From an uncultured Oscillospiraceae bacterium (GTDB lineage Bacteria; Bacillota; Clostridia; Oscillospirales; Oscillospiraceae): a stretch of DNA of 64,000 bases. The translations under genes and the position numbers were made by a program. The notes under the pieces are model-generated. The model had not been told where the DNA came from, did not search any database, and was given only the letters and a program-made list of their open reading frames with translations. The stretch lies in contig CAJULJ010000002.1 of NCBI GenBank assembly GCA_910587395.1, positions 62,001 through 126,000 on the forward strand. Direction: 5' to 3'. Below, piece by piece: positions 1 through 10,790 of the stretch (position 1 is its first letter; every line of letters begins with the position of its first letter).

Positions 1-2
1 AC

Positions 3-947
<945 letters not shown>

Positions 948-975
948 GAAGCTTGTTCCCCTTCCAAAAGCAAAC

Positions 976-1008
976 AAGAGCGCTCCGCCGTATGGCGGGG
1001 CGCTCTTT
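976..1008. terminator. bidirectional intrinsic terminator
   Basis: A 14-bp stem (976-989 with 994-1007, one G-T pair) closes a 4-base loop (gtat) and is followed by T residues. It lies between the convergent acyl-CoA dehydrogenase and GNAT genes. Confidence 0.85.
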
Positions 1009-1012
1009 TGCG

Positions 1013-1456
1013 TCACAGCTTCTTTTTAAGATAGATCATGTCCGCCAGCTGGATGCCGCACTCATAAATCGGGTGGCCGTAGTTGTCCGTAAAAAAGTTT
1101 TTGACGGTGTGGGAGCGGACAAAACCGCATTTCTCATAAAAAGGAATGGTCAGCGGGCTGTCGCCTGTCCCGACTTGTAGAGCGGAGTACCTGCCCCTGT
1201 ATCTGGCGGAGACAAACTCAATCAGCGCTTTTCCGTAGCCGCTGCCCTGGTACGCGGGTTCCACGGCGATGTTTTTGATTTCCAAGAGACCGCCGCCCTC
1301 GTCTGTGACAACGCATTCGCCTTTGACGCCGCCGTCATCCAGCACATACATGATCCCACGTTCGAGATAGCGGTCGATCATGTCCTCCTGCTCGTCCGCC
1401 AGCAGCAACAGGGAAAGAAATTGTTTCTTATTGTCTTTAACCTGCCTGATTTCCAA
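1013..1456 (-). CDS. GNAT family N-acetyltransferase
   Basis: This 147-residue single-domain GNAT acetyltransferase transfers an acetyl group from acetyl-CoA to an unknown amine. The acetyl-CoA-binding motif A is clear (IKNIAVEPAYQGSGYGKAL, with Q-G-S-G-Y-G-K), followed by IPFYEKCGF typical of the C-terminal half. The start appears to be TTG at 1456, preceded by GGAGC at a normal distance; there is no better in-frame ATG. It is a single cytosolic gene, convergent with the acyl-CoA dehydrogenase and divergent from mutY. The substrate cannot be inferred. Confidence 0.85.
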   Translation of the reverse strand: MEIRQVKDNKKQFLSLLLLADEQEDMIDRYLERGIMYVLDDGGVKGECVVTDEGGGLLEIKNIAVEPAYQGSGYGKALIEFVSARYRGRYSALQVGTGDSPLTIPFYEKCGFVRSHTVKNFFTDNYGHPIYECGIQLADMIYLKKKL

Positions 1457-1584
1457 ATGATCCGCTCCCTATGCTTTTTGATGCTTTTATCCTACCACAG
1501 GGCCCCCGCCGATTCAAGTTGAAAAATCCTCGCGCGCATGATACAATACCAGCACATCTTATCAAATACCGGGAGGCAACCGCT

Positions 1585-2631
1585 GTGGACGCATTGGAAC
1601 AACTGCCCATCCCCCTGCTGGAGTGGTTCCGGGACAATGCCCGGCGGCTGCCCTGGCGGGACAAGCCCACGCCCTATCACGTCTGGCTGTCGGAGATCAT
1701 GCTCCAGCAGACCCGGGTAGCGGCGGTGTTGGGGTACTATAAGCGGTTTTTAGAGGAGGCGCCCGACGTGGCGGCGCTGGCGGCGCTTTCAGAAGATCGG
1801 CTGATGAAGCTGTGGCAGGGGCTGGGATACTATTCCCGGGCCAGGAACCTGCAAAAGGCCGCAAAAATCATTGTGGAAGAGTACGGCGGGGCGTTTCCGG
1901 CGGATTACGCTGCAATCCGCGCCCTGCCCGGCGTGGGAGATTATACCGCCGGCGCGATTTGCTCCATCGCGTTTGGGCAGGGCGTCCCCGCTGTGGACGG
2001 CAACGTATTGCGGGTATATGCCCGAATGATGGGGGACGATGGAGATATTTCCGCCCCCCAGATGAAGAAAAAGGTAACGCAGGCCCTGAAAGCGGTTATT
2101 CCTGTCCATGCGGCGGGGGCGTTCAACCAGGCGCTGATGGAGCTGGGGGCCACGGTCTGCCTGCCCAACGGAGCGCCGCTGTGTAAGCGGTGCCCTGCCC
2201 AGGGGTTCTGCGCCGCCCTGGCCCAGAACCGTATCGCCGGGCTGCCGGTGAAGGCCCCCAAGAAGCCCCGGCGGGTGGAGGAGCGCACAGTGTGGCTGGT
2301 TTTCCTGGGAAATCACGTTGCCCTGCGCCGCCGCCCGGGACAGGGGCTGCTGGCGGGGCTGTGGGAGTTTCCCAACGAGGAGGGGAGCGGACCGCTTCCG
2401 GCGCGGTGGGGCATAGAGGCCCTGTCTGACGAGTACGCCGGGCGGGCCAGGCACATCTTCACCCACATCGAGTGGCATATGGCGCTGCGGGAGGTGGAGG
2501 CTGGGACGGACGGGCTGCCCCCCGGCTGGGTGTGGGCCGGCGGGGCCGAGCTGGAGGAGAAATACGCCGTTCCCAACGCCTTTGACGGGGCGCTGAAGCT
2601 GGCAAAAGAGAGATTGAACGGGGGAAAATGA
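1585..2631 (+). CDS. mutY: A/G-specific adenine glycosylase
   Basis: MutY removes adenine mispaired with 8-oxoguanine in base-excision repair. The GTG at 1585 is chosen as start because GGGAGG sits 8 bases upstream; the frame is open further upstream but without a site. The product is 348 residues. It shows the catalytic Glu in SEIMLQQTRV, the helix-hairpin-helix ALPGVGDYTAGAI, the catalytic Asp in AVDGNVLRVYARM, and a 4Fe-4S loop with C-x7-C-x2-C-x5-C (CLPNGAPLCKRCPAQGFC). A NUDIX-like C-terminal domain recognises 8-oxoG. It is followed after one base by tdk and probably co-transcribed with it. Confidence 0.96.
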   Translation: MDALEQLPIPLLEWFRDNARRLPWRDKPTPYHVWLSEIMLQQTRVAAVLGYYKRFLEEAPDVAALAALSEDRLMKLWQGLGYYSRARNLQKAAKIIVEEYGGAFPADYAAIRALPGVGDYTAGAICSIAFGQGVPAVDGNVLRVYARMMGDDGDISAPQMKKKVTQALKAVIPVHAAGAFNQALMELGATVCLPNGAPLCKRCPAQGFCAALAQNRIAGLPVKAPKKPRRVEERTVWLVFLGNHVALRRRPGQGLLAGLWEFPNEEGSGPLPARWGIEALSDEYAGRARHIFTHIEWHMALREVEAGTDGLPPGWVWAGGAELEEKYAVPNAFDGALKLAKERLNGGK

Positions 2632-2632
2632 C

Positions 2633-3217
2633 ATGGCAAAGCTGTATTTTCGTTACGGCGTGATGGGGTCCAGCAAGTCCGCCAACGCGCTGATGGTGCG
2701 CTATAACTACGAGGAGCGGGGCCAGAACGCCCTGATGGTGAAGCCCGCCATCGACCAGCGGGAGGGAGAGCGCGTGGTCAACTCTCGAATCGGGCTGAAT
2801 TACGCCTGTATTTGGTTTGAGGAGCTGGAGAAAATGTCTGCGGAGGACATCAAAGCCTGCCAATGTGTCATCGTGGATGAGGCTCAGTTCCTTTCCCATA
2901 AGCAGGTGGACTACCTCACAGAGATTGTGGACGACATGAATGTGCCTGTGATCTGCTACGGCCTGCGGGCGGATTTCAGCGGGCGGCTGTTTCCGGGGTC
3001 CGAGGCCCTGCTGGCCTGCGCGGACATCATTGAGGAGGTCAAGACCATCTGCTGGTGCGGCAAAAAGGCCATCTGCAACGCCCGGTTTGACGCCAACGGC
3101 GTGGTGCTCAAGGAAGGGGAGCAGGTGGTGCTGGGGGCCAACGATTGTTATATCGGGCTGTGCCGGAAGCATTGGAAAGAGGGCAATCTGGGGCCGGACA
3201 GCCCTGTGAAGCAATGA
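2633..3217 (+). CDS. tdk: thymidine kinase (type II)
   Basis: This 194-residue type II thymidine kinase phosphorylates thymidine with ATP in the salvage pathway. Seen are an N-terminal P-loop (GVMGSSKSANAL, a variant of the usual GPMFSGKT), the Walker B-like VDEAQF, and two zinc-binding cysteine pairs (CWCGKKAIC and the C-terminal CRKHW). The ATG lies one base after the mutY stop, and the 3' end overlaps the start of the radical SAM gene (ATGA). The P-loop variant with Ser-Ser-Lys-Ser is found in many clostridial homologues. Confidence 0.95.
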   Translation: MAKLYFRYGVMGSSKSANALMVRYNYEERGQNALMVKPAIDQREGERVVNSRIGLNYACIWFEELEKMSAEDIKACQCVIVDEAQFLSHKQVDYLTEIVDDMNVPVICYGLRADFSGRLFPGSEALLACADIIEEVKTICWCGKKAICNARFDANGVVLKEGEQVVLGANDCYIGLCRKHWKEGNLGPDSPVKQ

Positions 3218-4092
3218 TCTGTAATCTTTGTCCCCGAACATGCGGGGCCTTGCGGGACGAGGCTCACGGCGAGGGGTTCTGCCGGATGCCCTCAGTGCCT
3301 GTATGCGCCCGGGCGGCCCTTCACGCTTGGGAGGAGCCCTGCCTGTCCGGCAAAACCGGGGCGGGGACGGTGTTCTTTTCCGGCTGTACGTTAGAATGTG
3401 TATTCTGTCAGAACCGCTCCATCAGCCGGGAAAACTATGGGAAAGCGCTCAGTGAAGATGAGCTGTACGCCGCCTTCCAGCGTCTGGTGGACCAGGGGGC
3501 GGCATGTATTGAGCTGGTCACGCCCACCCAGTTTACCCATGTGCTGGCCAAGGTGCTGGAACGCCCCGTTCCCAACGGCCTGCCTGTGGTGTGGAACAGC
3601 GGCGGCTATGAGCGCCCGGAGGTTTTACGCTCACTGGAGGGCAAAGTGGACGTATATCTGCCTGATTTGAAATACGCCACGGCGGAGACCGCCGCCAAAT
3701 ATTCCGGGGCGGCGGATTATCCGGAGGCGGCGAAGGCCGCTGTTCTGGAGATGTACCGCCAGCGCGGCCCAGCGCGTTTGGAGGATGGCCTGCTGAAAAG
3801 CGGCGTGCTCATCCGGCACCTGGTCCTGCCGGGGCAGGTGGCGGAGGCCAAGCGGGTGATGGACTGGGTGGCGGAGGTATTTCCGCCCGGTGGAGTGTTG
3901 TTTTCCCTGATGGCCCAGTACACCCCGGTGGGAGAGCTGGAGGGCTTCCCGGAGCTTCGGCGCGCTTTGAGGGCGTCGGAGCTGCGCGCCGCCAAAGCGT
4001 ATATGGAAAATCTGGGGCTGGCGGGGTATGTGCAGGAGCTGGATTCCTGTGGAGAGGGCTTCATCCCCGCCTTTGACCTGACCGGAGTATAA
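3214..4092 (+). CDS. radical SAM protein, PflX/COG1313 type
   Basis: This 292-residue radical SAM enzyme resembles the pyruvate-formate-lyase-activating-enzyme-like family COG1313. The radical SAM cluster motif is C-x3-C-x2-C in FSGCTLECVFCQNRSISRE. An extra N-terminal cysteine cluster precedes it (CNLCPRTCG and a further Cys near residue 24), as is usual in this family. The ATG at 3214 overlaps the tdk stop as ATGA, so translation is probably coupled. The substrate is unknown in the family; activation of a glycyl radical enzyme is only a possibility. A perfect terminator follows. Confidence 0.88.
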   Translation: MICNLCPRTCGALRDEAHGEGFCRMPSVPVCARAALHAWEEPCLSGKTGAGTVFFSGCTLECVFCQNRSISRENYGKALSEDELYAAFQRLVDQGAACIELVTPTQFTHVLAKVLERPVPNGLPVVWNSGGYERPEVLRSLEGKVDVYLPDLKYATAETAAKYSGAADYPEAAKAAVLEMYRQRGPARLEDGLLKSGVLIRHLVLPGQVAEAKRVMDWVAEVFPPGGVLFSLMAQYTPVGELEGFPELRRALRASELRAAKAYMENLGLAGYVQELDSCGEGFIPAFDLTGV

Positions 4093-4094
4093 AC

Positions 4095-4124
4095 ACAGCG
4101 GAGAGGCATCTGCCTCTCCGCTGT
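4095..4124. terminator. bidirectional intrinsic terminator
   Basis: A perfect 14-bp stem (4095-4108 with 4111-4124) with a TC loop lies between the convergent radical SAM gene and eno. Confidence 0.85.
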
Positions 4125-4143
4125 TCATTTATAAGGGATTCAA

Positions 4144-5445
<1,302 letters not shown>

Positions 5446-5518
5446 GGGAATCAAGCTCCTTTCAAAATGTCAAAGGTATAGGTTAAGAGACATTTGTCTC
5501 GCGACCACAGGTCAGGCT

Positions 5519-7042
5519 TTACTTTATTATCAGGGTCTCGCCGGTCATTTCCTTGGGCTGCTTCAGGCCCATCAGGTCCAGCATGGTGGGGGCCAGATCA
5601 GCCAAACGGCCGTCCCGCAGCTTTACGTCCGCGCCCACCACGCAGCAGGGCACCAGATTGGTGGTGTGGGCGGTGAATGGAGAGCCGTCCGCCTCCACCA
5701 TGTGCTCAGCGTTGCCGTGGTCGGCGGTGATGATGGCAACGCCACCCATCTCCCGGGTGGCGTTTACCACCTGGTTCACACCGTCGTCCACCGCCTCGGC
5801 GGCCTTGACGGCGGCCTCGAACACGCCGGTGTGGCCCACCATATCGCAGTTGGCGAAGTTCAGGATGATGACATCATAAGCGCCGCTCTTGATGCGCTTG
5901 ACGGCCTCAGCCGTGACCTCGGGCTGGCTCATGTGGGGCTGGAGGTCATAGGTGGCCACCTTGGGGGAGGGGATCAAGCAGCGGTCCTCCCCGGGGAATA
6001 CCTGCTCCACGCCGCCGTTCAAGAAGAAGGTGACGTGGGCGTACTTCTCCGTCTCGGCGATGCGCAACTGGGTCATGTTCTGCTGGGCGATATACTCGCC
6101 GAAGATATTGTCCAGGCTCTCCTTGGGGAAGGCAATGACCACGTTGGGCATGGATGCGTCGTAGGACGTGGTGCACACGTAGTTGACCTTGAAGAAGCCC
6201 TTCTTCCGCTCAAAGCCCTTGAAATCAGGGTCCACGAAGGTGCGGGTGATCTCACGGGCCCGGTCGGGACGGAAGTTCATGAAGATGATGGAGTCGCCCT
6301 CGCCGATCTCTGCGTTTTCAGCGGTGATGACGGGCACCACGAACTCGTCGGTGACGCCCGCGTCATAGCTGGCCTGCATGGCACCCACGGGGTCACCGAT
6401 AAAGCGCTGCTCACTCTCGCCGTAGACCATGGCCTTGTAGGAGCGCTCGACCCGGTCCCAGTTGGTGTCCCGGTCCATGGCGTAGTAGCGCCCGGAGATG
6501 GTGGCGATCTGGGCCCCGTACTGGTCGCAGGTCTCCTTCATCTCGGCCACGAAGCCCTTGCCGGAGGAGGGGGGCACGTCGCGGCCGTCCATGAAGCAGT
6601 GGACGAAGATCTTGGGGCAGCCCAGGTCGTGGGCCATCCTCACCGCCGCCTGGATGTGGGTGATGTGGCTGTGCACGCCGCCGTTGGACATCAGGCCGTA
6701 GATATGGACGGCCTTGCCGGCATCCTTCGCGGCCAGCATGGCGTTTTTGTAGGCGGGGTTCTCAAAGAAATCTCCGTCCTGGATGGCCTTGGTGATCTTG
6801 GGCAGGTCCTGGAACACCACCCGGCCAGCGCCGATGTTGGTGTGGCCCACCTCGCTGTTGCCCATCTGGCCGTCGGGCAGGCCCACGTCCAGACCGGAGG
6901 CGGACAGCTTGCAGCAGGGATTTGACCCAAAAATGCGGTCCAGATTAGGGGTGTTGGCGGCCTTAATGGCGTTGTCCCCCGCCGCGGTGGAGGAGGACAG
7001 GCCGAAGCCGTCCATAATGATAAGGGTAGTGGGAGTTTTCAT
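5519..7042 (-). CDS. gpmI: 2,3-bisphosphoglycerate-independent phosphoglycerate mutase
   Basis: GpmI interconverts 3- and 2-phosphoglycerate through a phosphoserine intermediate using two Mn ions, in lower glycolysis. The 507-residue product has the metal-binding Asp in LIIMDGFGLS, the nucleophilic Ser in GNSEVGHTNIGAGR, the phosphate-binding HCFMDGRDVPP, the arginines of FRPDRAREI, and the C-terminal ITADHGNAEHM metal site. The start ATG lies 10 bases after the tpiA stop, so the two are co-transcribed. Confidence 0.98.
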   Translation of the reverse strand: MKTPTTLIIMDGFGLSSSTAAGDNAIKAANTPNLDRIFGSNPCCKLSASGLDVGLPDGQMGNSEVGHTNIGAGRVVFQDLPKITKAIQDGDFFENPAYKNAMLAAKDAGKAVHIYGLMSNGGVHSHITHIQAAVRMAHDLGCPKIFVHCFMDGRDVPPSSGKGFVAEMKETCDQYGAQIATISGRYYAMDRDTNWDRVERSYKAMVYGESEQRFIGDPVGAMQASYDAGVTDEFVVPVITAENAEIGEGDSIIFMNFRPDRAREITRTFVDPDFKGFERKKGFFKVNYVCTTSYDASMPNVVIAFPKESLDNIFGEYIAQQNMTQLRIAETEKYAHVTFFLNGGVEQVFPGEDRCLIPSPKVATYDLQPHMSQPEVTAEAVKRIKSGAYDVIILNFANCDMVGHTGVFEAAVKAAEAVDDGVNQVVNATREMGGVAIITADHGNAEHMVEADGSPFTAHTTNLVPCCVVGADVKLRDGRLADLAPTMLDLMGLKQPKEMTGETLIIK

Positions 7043-7051
7043 GAAATCAAA

Positions 7052-7825
7052 TCACTCCTGATTTGCGGCATTGATGATGGCCATAAAATCGTCGGGCTTC
7101 AGGGAAGCGCCGCCGATGAGGCCGCCGTCGATGTCGGGCTGAGCCAGCAGCTCCGCAGCGTTCTTGGCGTTCATGGAGCCGCCGTACTGGATGGTGACGG
7201 CGCGGGCCACCCGGGCGCCGTACTGCTTACGGATGATGGAGCGGATGTGGGTGCACACCGCGCCCGCCTGCTCGGCGGTGGCGGTCTTGCCGGTGCCGAT
7301 GGCCCAGATGGGCTCGTAGGCGATGACCACCCGGCGGACCTGGGTCTCGTTCAGACCGGCCAGGGCCACCTTCACCTGATAGGAGATCAGCTCCTCGGTG
7401 ACGCCCAGCTCGCGCTGCTCCAGGCTCTCGCCCACGCACACGATGGGGCGCAGACCGGCCTCCAGGGCGGCGTGAACCTTCTTGTTCACGGTGAAGTCGG
7501 TCTCATTATAGTACTGGCGGCGCTCGGAGTGGCCGATGATGACGTACTTGGCGCCCACGTCCTTGAGCATTTCCACGGTGACCTCGCCGGTGAAGGCGCC
7601 GGAGGCCTCAAAGTGGCAGGTCTCGCCGCCGATGGCCACGCGGGTATCTTTGAACAGCCGGACCGCGCCGGGGATGTTCACGCCGGGGACGCACAGGACC
7701 ACTTCACACCACTTGTGGCGGCCCAACTGGGGCTTGAGAGCCTCGGCAAAGGCTTTGGTTTCGGTGAGGGTCTTGTTCATCTTCCAGTTGCCGGCGATGA
7801 TCGTCTTGCGGTACTTGAGGTTCAT
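7052..7825 (-). CDS. tpiA: triose-phosphate isomerase
   Basis: TpiA interconverts dihydroxyacetone phosphate and glyceraldehyde 3-phosphate. The 257-residue TIM barrel has all the catalytic residues: Lys in AGNWKMN, His in IIGHSERRQ, and Glu in AYEPIWAIGTGKTA. The phosphate-binding segment VTIQYGGSMN follows. A 112-bp gap holding an inverted-repeat element separates it from pgk upstream, while gpmI follows after only 9 bases. Confidence 0.98.
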   Translation of the reverse strand: MNLKYRKTIIAGNWKMNKTLTETKAFAEALKPQLGRHKWCEVVLCVPGVNIPGAVRLFKDTRVAIGGETCHFEASGAFTGEVTVEMLKDVGAKYVIIGHSERRQYYNETDFTVNKKVHAALEAGLRPIVCVGESLEQRELGVTEELISYQVKVALAGLNETQVRRVVIAYEPIWAIGTGKTATAEQAGAVCTHIRSIIRKQYGARVARAVTIQYGGSMNAKNAAELLAQPDIDGGLIGGASLKPDDFMAIINAANQE

Positions 7826-7860
7826 TTGTTGAACTCCCTTCTTTTATTTGAAACGGTCTA

Positions 7861-7935
7861 TCGGTAGGAGCGCACGCCGTGCGCCCGTCTGACACATGGC
7901 TCCGGAGCGGGCGCGCGATGTGCGCCCCTGCAGGC
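7861..7935. repeat. palindromic GC-rich intergenic repeat (REP-like)
   Basis: The tpiA-pgk gap carries near-inverted ends (GTAGGAGCGCAC at the left, GTGCGCCCCTGC at the right) that enclose two smaller hairpins rich in GCGCAC/GTGCGC. The arrangement is that of a short interspersed palindromic element rather than a simple terminator, since no T-tract follows. Family membership cannot be shown from one copy. Confidence 0.5.
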
Positions 7936-7937
7936 AA

Positions 7938-9209
7938 TCAGGCGTCCAGGAGGCAGGCCACGCCGGGGAGCTCTTTTCCTTCCATGAACTCCAGGGAGGC
8001 GCCGCCGCCGGTGGAGATGTGGCTCATCTTGTCGGCGTAGCCCAGCTGCTGCACGGCCGCCGCGCTGTCGCCGCCGCCGATGATGGTGATGGCGGAGGTC
8101 TTGCTCAGGGCCTCGGCCACGGCCTTGGTGCCCACGGCGAACTTGTCGAACTCGAAGACGCCCATGGGGCCGTTCCAGATGACGGTGCCCGCGTCGGCCA
8201 CGGCGTCACAGTACAGCTTCACGGTCTCGGGGCCGATGTCCAGGCCCTGCCAGCCGTCGGGAATCTCGCCGGCCTTGACCACCTTGGAGTCGGCGTCGGG
8301 GGCGAACTTGTCGGCGATGACGGTGTCGATGGGCAGCAGGAGCTTGACGCCCTTGTCGGCGGCCTTCTTCACCATGTCGTTGGCGTAGTCCTTCCAGTCG
8401 GCCTCCAGCAGGGAGTCGCCCACCTTGCCGCCCTGGGCGGCGGAGAAGGTGTAGGCCATGCCGCCGCCGATGATGATGGTGTCGGCGATCTCCAGCAGGT
8501 TGTTGATGACGCCGATCTTGGAGCTGACCTTGGAACCGCCCAGGATGGCCACCAGCGGGCGCTTGGGATTGGCCAGTGCGCCGCCGATGAAGTCCAGCTC
8601 CTTCTGGATCAGGAAGCCGGAGACGGCGGGCAGATGGGCCGCCACGCCGGCAGTGGTGGCGTGGGCGCGGTGGACGGCGCCGAAGGCGTCGGACACGTAC
8701 ACCTCGGCCATGCCGGCCAGCTTCTTGGCCAGCTCGGGGTCGTTCTTGGTCTCGCCCTTCTCAAAGCGGGTGTTCTGGAGCAGCATGATCTCGCCGGGCT
8801 TCAGGGCCGCGGCCTTGGCGGTGGCGTCGGGGCCCACCACGTCGTCGGCCAGGATCACCGGCTTGCCCAGCAGCTCGCTCAGGCGGGCGGCCACGGGCTC
8901 CATGCGCAGCTCGGCCAGGGACTTCTTCCACTTCTCCTCGGTGATGGAGGCCTCGTCCTTGCCCTTTTCCAGCTGCTTCTTCTTGTAGGAGTCAAAGGTG
9001 GCCACCGGCTTGCCCATGTGGGAGCAGGCGATGACCGCCGCGCCCTGGTCCAGCAGGTACTGGATGGTCGGCAGGGCGGCGCGGATGCGCTTGTCGTCGG
9101 TGATGACGCCGCTGCCGTCCTTGGCCATGGGCACGTTGAAGTCGCAGCGCAGCAGCACCTTCTTGCCCTTGACATCGATGTCCTTGACCGTCTTCTTGTT
9201 GTAGTTCAT
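7938..9209 (-). CDS. pgk: phosphoglycerate kinase
   Basis: Pgk transfers the acyl phosphate of 1,3-bisphosphoglycerate to ADP. The 423-residue product shows the substrate-binding N-domain (LLRCDFNVPM, ACSHMGKP), LGGSKVSSKIGVI in the hinge region, and the nucleotide-site IIGGGDSAAAV, where many species have GGGDT or GGGDS. The ATG at 9209 is preferred over the upstream in-frame codon because AAAGGAG lies 11 bases ahead of it. It heads the lower-glycolysis genes of this block. The usual gap gene is not adjacent; trmL is. Confidence 0.98.
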   Translation of the reverse strand: MNYNKKTVKDIDVKGKKVLLRCDFNVPMAKDGSGVITDDKRIRAALPTIQYLLDQGAAVIACSHMGKPVATFDSYKKKQLEKGKDEASITEEKWKKSLAELRMEPVAARLSELLGKPVILADDVVGPDATAKAAALKPGEIMLLQNTRFEKGETKNDPELAKKLAGMAEVYVSDAFGAVHRAHATTAGVAAHLPAVSGFLIQKELDFIGGALANPKRPLVAILGGSKVSSKIGVINNLLEIADTIIIGGGMAYTFSAAQGGKVGDSLLEADWKDYANDMVKKAADKGVKLLLPIDTVIADKFAPDADSKVVKAGEIPDGWQGLDIGPETVKLYCDAVADAGTVIWNGPMGVFEFDKFAVGTKAVAEALSKTSAITIIGGGDSAAAVQQLGYADKMSHISTGGGASLEFMEGKELPGVACLLDA

Positions 9210-9255
9210 GGTGTTTCTAGCTCCTTTCATTTCTTACAACTTGAAGTGATAGCGT

Positions 9256-9747
9256 TCAATTTGAGGTTGACGCCATTTCGCCCTCTCCGCTCAGCCCGGG
9301 GAAGCCCTGCTGCTTGAGGGCCTCGTAGGCCAGCACGGCCACCGAGTTGGACAGGTTCAGGCTGCGGGCGTCGGCGCGCATGGGTATGCGGATGCAGCGG
9401 TCCTGGTGAGTGGAGCGGAACCACTCCGGCAGTCCGGCGGTCTCCTTGCCGAAGAACAGCCAGCAGCCGTTTCGGAACCGTGCCTGGGAATAGTCCTGGG
9501 GGGCCTTGGTGGTGGCCAGCCAGAGGTCGGAGGGAGCGTTGCGTTGGAAGAGGTCGTTCAGGCTCTCATAGACAGTGAGGTCCACCATGGGCCAGTAGTC
9601 CAGCCCCGCCCGCTTCACCGCCTTTTCGCTGATGTCGAAGCCCAGGGGCTTCACCAGATGGAGGCGGCTGCAGGTGGCGGCGCAGGTGCGGGCAATATTT
9701 CCGCAGTTCTGCGGGATTTCCGGTTCCACTAAAACGATATTGACCAT
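9256..9747 (-). CDS. trmL: tRNA (cytidine(34)-2'-O)-methyltransferase, SPOUT family
   Basis: TrmL methylates the 2'-O of the wobble base of tRNA-Leu isoacceptors using SAM. The 163-residue product has the three SPOUT motifs: VEPEIPQNCGNIART, WLFFGKETAGLPE, and the knot-forming RIPMRADARSLNLSNSVAV. The ATG at 9747 is chosen because GGAGA lies 5 bases upstream. A TTGCTA-17-TATAAT promoter lies just upstream, so transcription could run from here through pgk, tpiA, gpmI and eno. Confidence 0.93.
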   Translation of the reverse strand: MVNIVLVEPEIPQNCGNIARTCAATCSRLHLVKPLGFDISEKAVKRAGLDYWPMVDLTVYESLNDLFQRNAPSDLWLATTKAPQDYSQARFRNGCWLFFGKETAGLPEWFRSTHQDRCIRIPMRADARSLNLSNSVAVLAYEALKQQGFPGLSGEGEMASTSN

Positions 9748-9779
9748 ACTATCTCCAAAACCCTTCCTCAATCATGCAC

Positions 9780-9808
9780 ATTATAGACGCTTGACAAAAA
9801 AATAGCAA
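9780..9808 (-). promoter_or_regulatory. sigma-A type promoter of trmL (and possibly the glycolytic genes)
   Basis: On the minus strand, -35 TTGCTA (9803-9808) and -10 TATAAT (9780-9785) are separated by exactly 17 bp, 33 bases ahead of the trmL start. Confidence 0.7.
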
Positions 9809-10013
9809 GAGAAAATGTGGCGAAAGTGTTAAAAATTTACCCATTTTTGTTGTCACTATGCCCAGGAGCGCTCCGTTTTTTCAAATTTTCAGAGGAGTGA
9901 TGCAGAATTTTGAGCCGGAAGGGGATTTTTTTGACCTGACGCAACCTTTTGGACCCGTGGAGGGTATTGCATACGGACGAACCTGAGAAGCTCCGGATTG
10001 CGATGGGAAAAGG
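9809..10013. other. intergenic region between divergent trmL and udk promoters
   Basis: About 200 bp of comparatively AT-rich sequence lies between the two divergent promoters. A small GGAGCGCTCC palindrome followed by a T-run is present near 9864-9880. I see no open frame with a ribosome site and no recognisable RNA. Confidence 0.5.
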
Positions 10014-10042
10014 TTGCCATTTCCCTGTGTGTATGCTAGAAT
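10014..10042 (+). promoter_or_regulatory. sigma-A type promoter of udk
   Basis: -35 TTGCCA (10014-10019), a 17-bp spacer and -10 TAGAAT (10037-10042) lie 50 bases ahead of the udk start. Confidence 0.65.
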
Positions 10043-10092
10043 ATCCGCAGTGCGGCATAATCTGAAAGAGAACACACGGGGGAGGGCGGCGC

Positions 10093-10710
10093 ATGAACAC
10101 CATGATCATCGGCATCGCCGGAGGGACCGGCTCGGGCAAGACCACATTGACCCGCAGGCTTCAGGACGCCTTCGGGGCAGACGTGTCCGTGGTCTACCAC
10201 GACAACTATTATAAGAAGCACGTGGGAATGACCTATGAGGAGCGCTCGGCACTGAACTATGACCATCCCGACGCCTTCGACACTGATCTGATGGTGGCCG
10301 ACCTGAAACGGCTGGCGGCTGGGGAGCCCATCCGCTGTCCGGTGTACGACTACTCCATTCACAACCGCTCGGAGGAGACGGTGGAGGTGCGGCCCACCAA
10401 GGTGGTCATTGTGGAGGGCATCCTCATCTTTGCCGATCAGGCCCTGCGGAATTTGATGGATGTGAAGATTTTCGTGGACACCGACGCCGACGTGCGCATT
10501 TTGCGCCGCATCCTTCGGGATGTGAAGGAGCGGGGGCGCTCACTGGATTCGGTCATCAGCCAGTACCTCACCACCGTCAAGCCCATGCACGAGCAGTTCG
10601 TCCAGCCCTCGCGCCAGTACGCCGACATTGTGGTGCTGGCCGGCGGGCACAACCTGGTGGCGCTGGATATGATTACCCAGCGCATCAGAAGCCACATCGA
10701 GAGCCACTGA
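10093..10710 (+). CDS. udk: uridine kinase
   Basis: Uridine kinase phosphorylates uridine and cytidine to their monophosphates in pyrimidine salvage. The 205-residue product has the P-loop GIAGGTGSGKTT, the substrate-binding VVYHDNYYKKH, NYDHPDAFD, PVYDYSIHNR and the VIVEGILIF strand. It is transcribed from its own promoter. GGGGAGGG precedes the ATG. The DUF4358 genes follow on the same strand after a 72-bp gap. Confidence 0.95.
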   Translation: MNTMIIGIAGGTGSGKTTLTRRLQDAFGADVSVVYHDNYYKKHVGMTYEERSALNYDHPDAFDTDLMVADLKRLAAGEPIRCPVYDYSIHNRSEETVEVRPTKVVIVEGILIFADQALRNLMDVKIFVDTDADVRILRRILRDVKERGRSLDSVISQYLTTVKPMHEQFVQPSRQYADIVVLAGGHNLVALDMITQRIRSHIESH

Positions 10711-10752
10711 GGGGAAGGTATGCCCTCAGGGCGGCTCCACGTTTTGAGGAGG

Positions 10753-10790
10753 AAAGCTTACCAATGAAAAAAAAGCTTACCAATGAAAAA
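10753..10790 (+). repeat. perfect 19-bp tandem duplication over the start of the first DUF4358 gene
   Basis: The unit AAAGCTTACCAATGAAAAA occurs at 10753-10771 and again at 10772-10790. Each copy contains an ATG (10764, 10783). The GAGGAGG ribosome site (10746-10752) is correctly spaced only for the first ATG, which is out of frame with the lipoprotein. Confidence 0.95.

Noticed and set aside
7896..9317. Long plus-strand open frame (473 codons) opposite pgk
   Set aside because: It is the mirror of pgk in a GC-rich genome, rich in His/Gly/Leu with no ribosome site or family resemblance.
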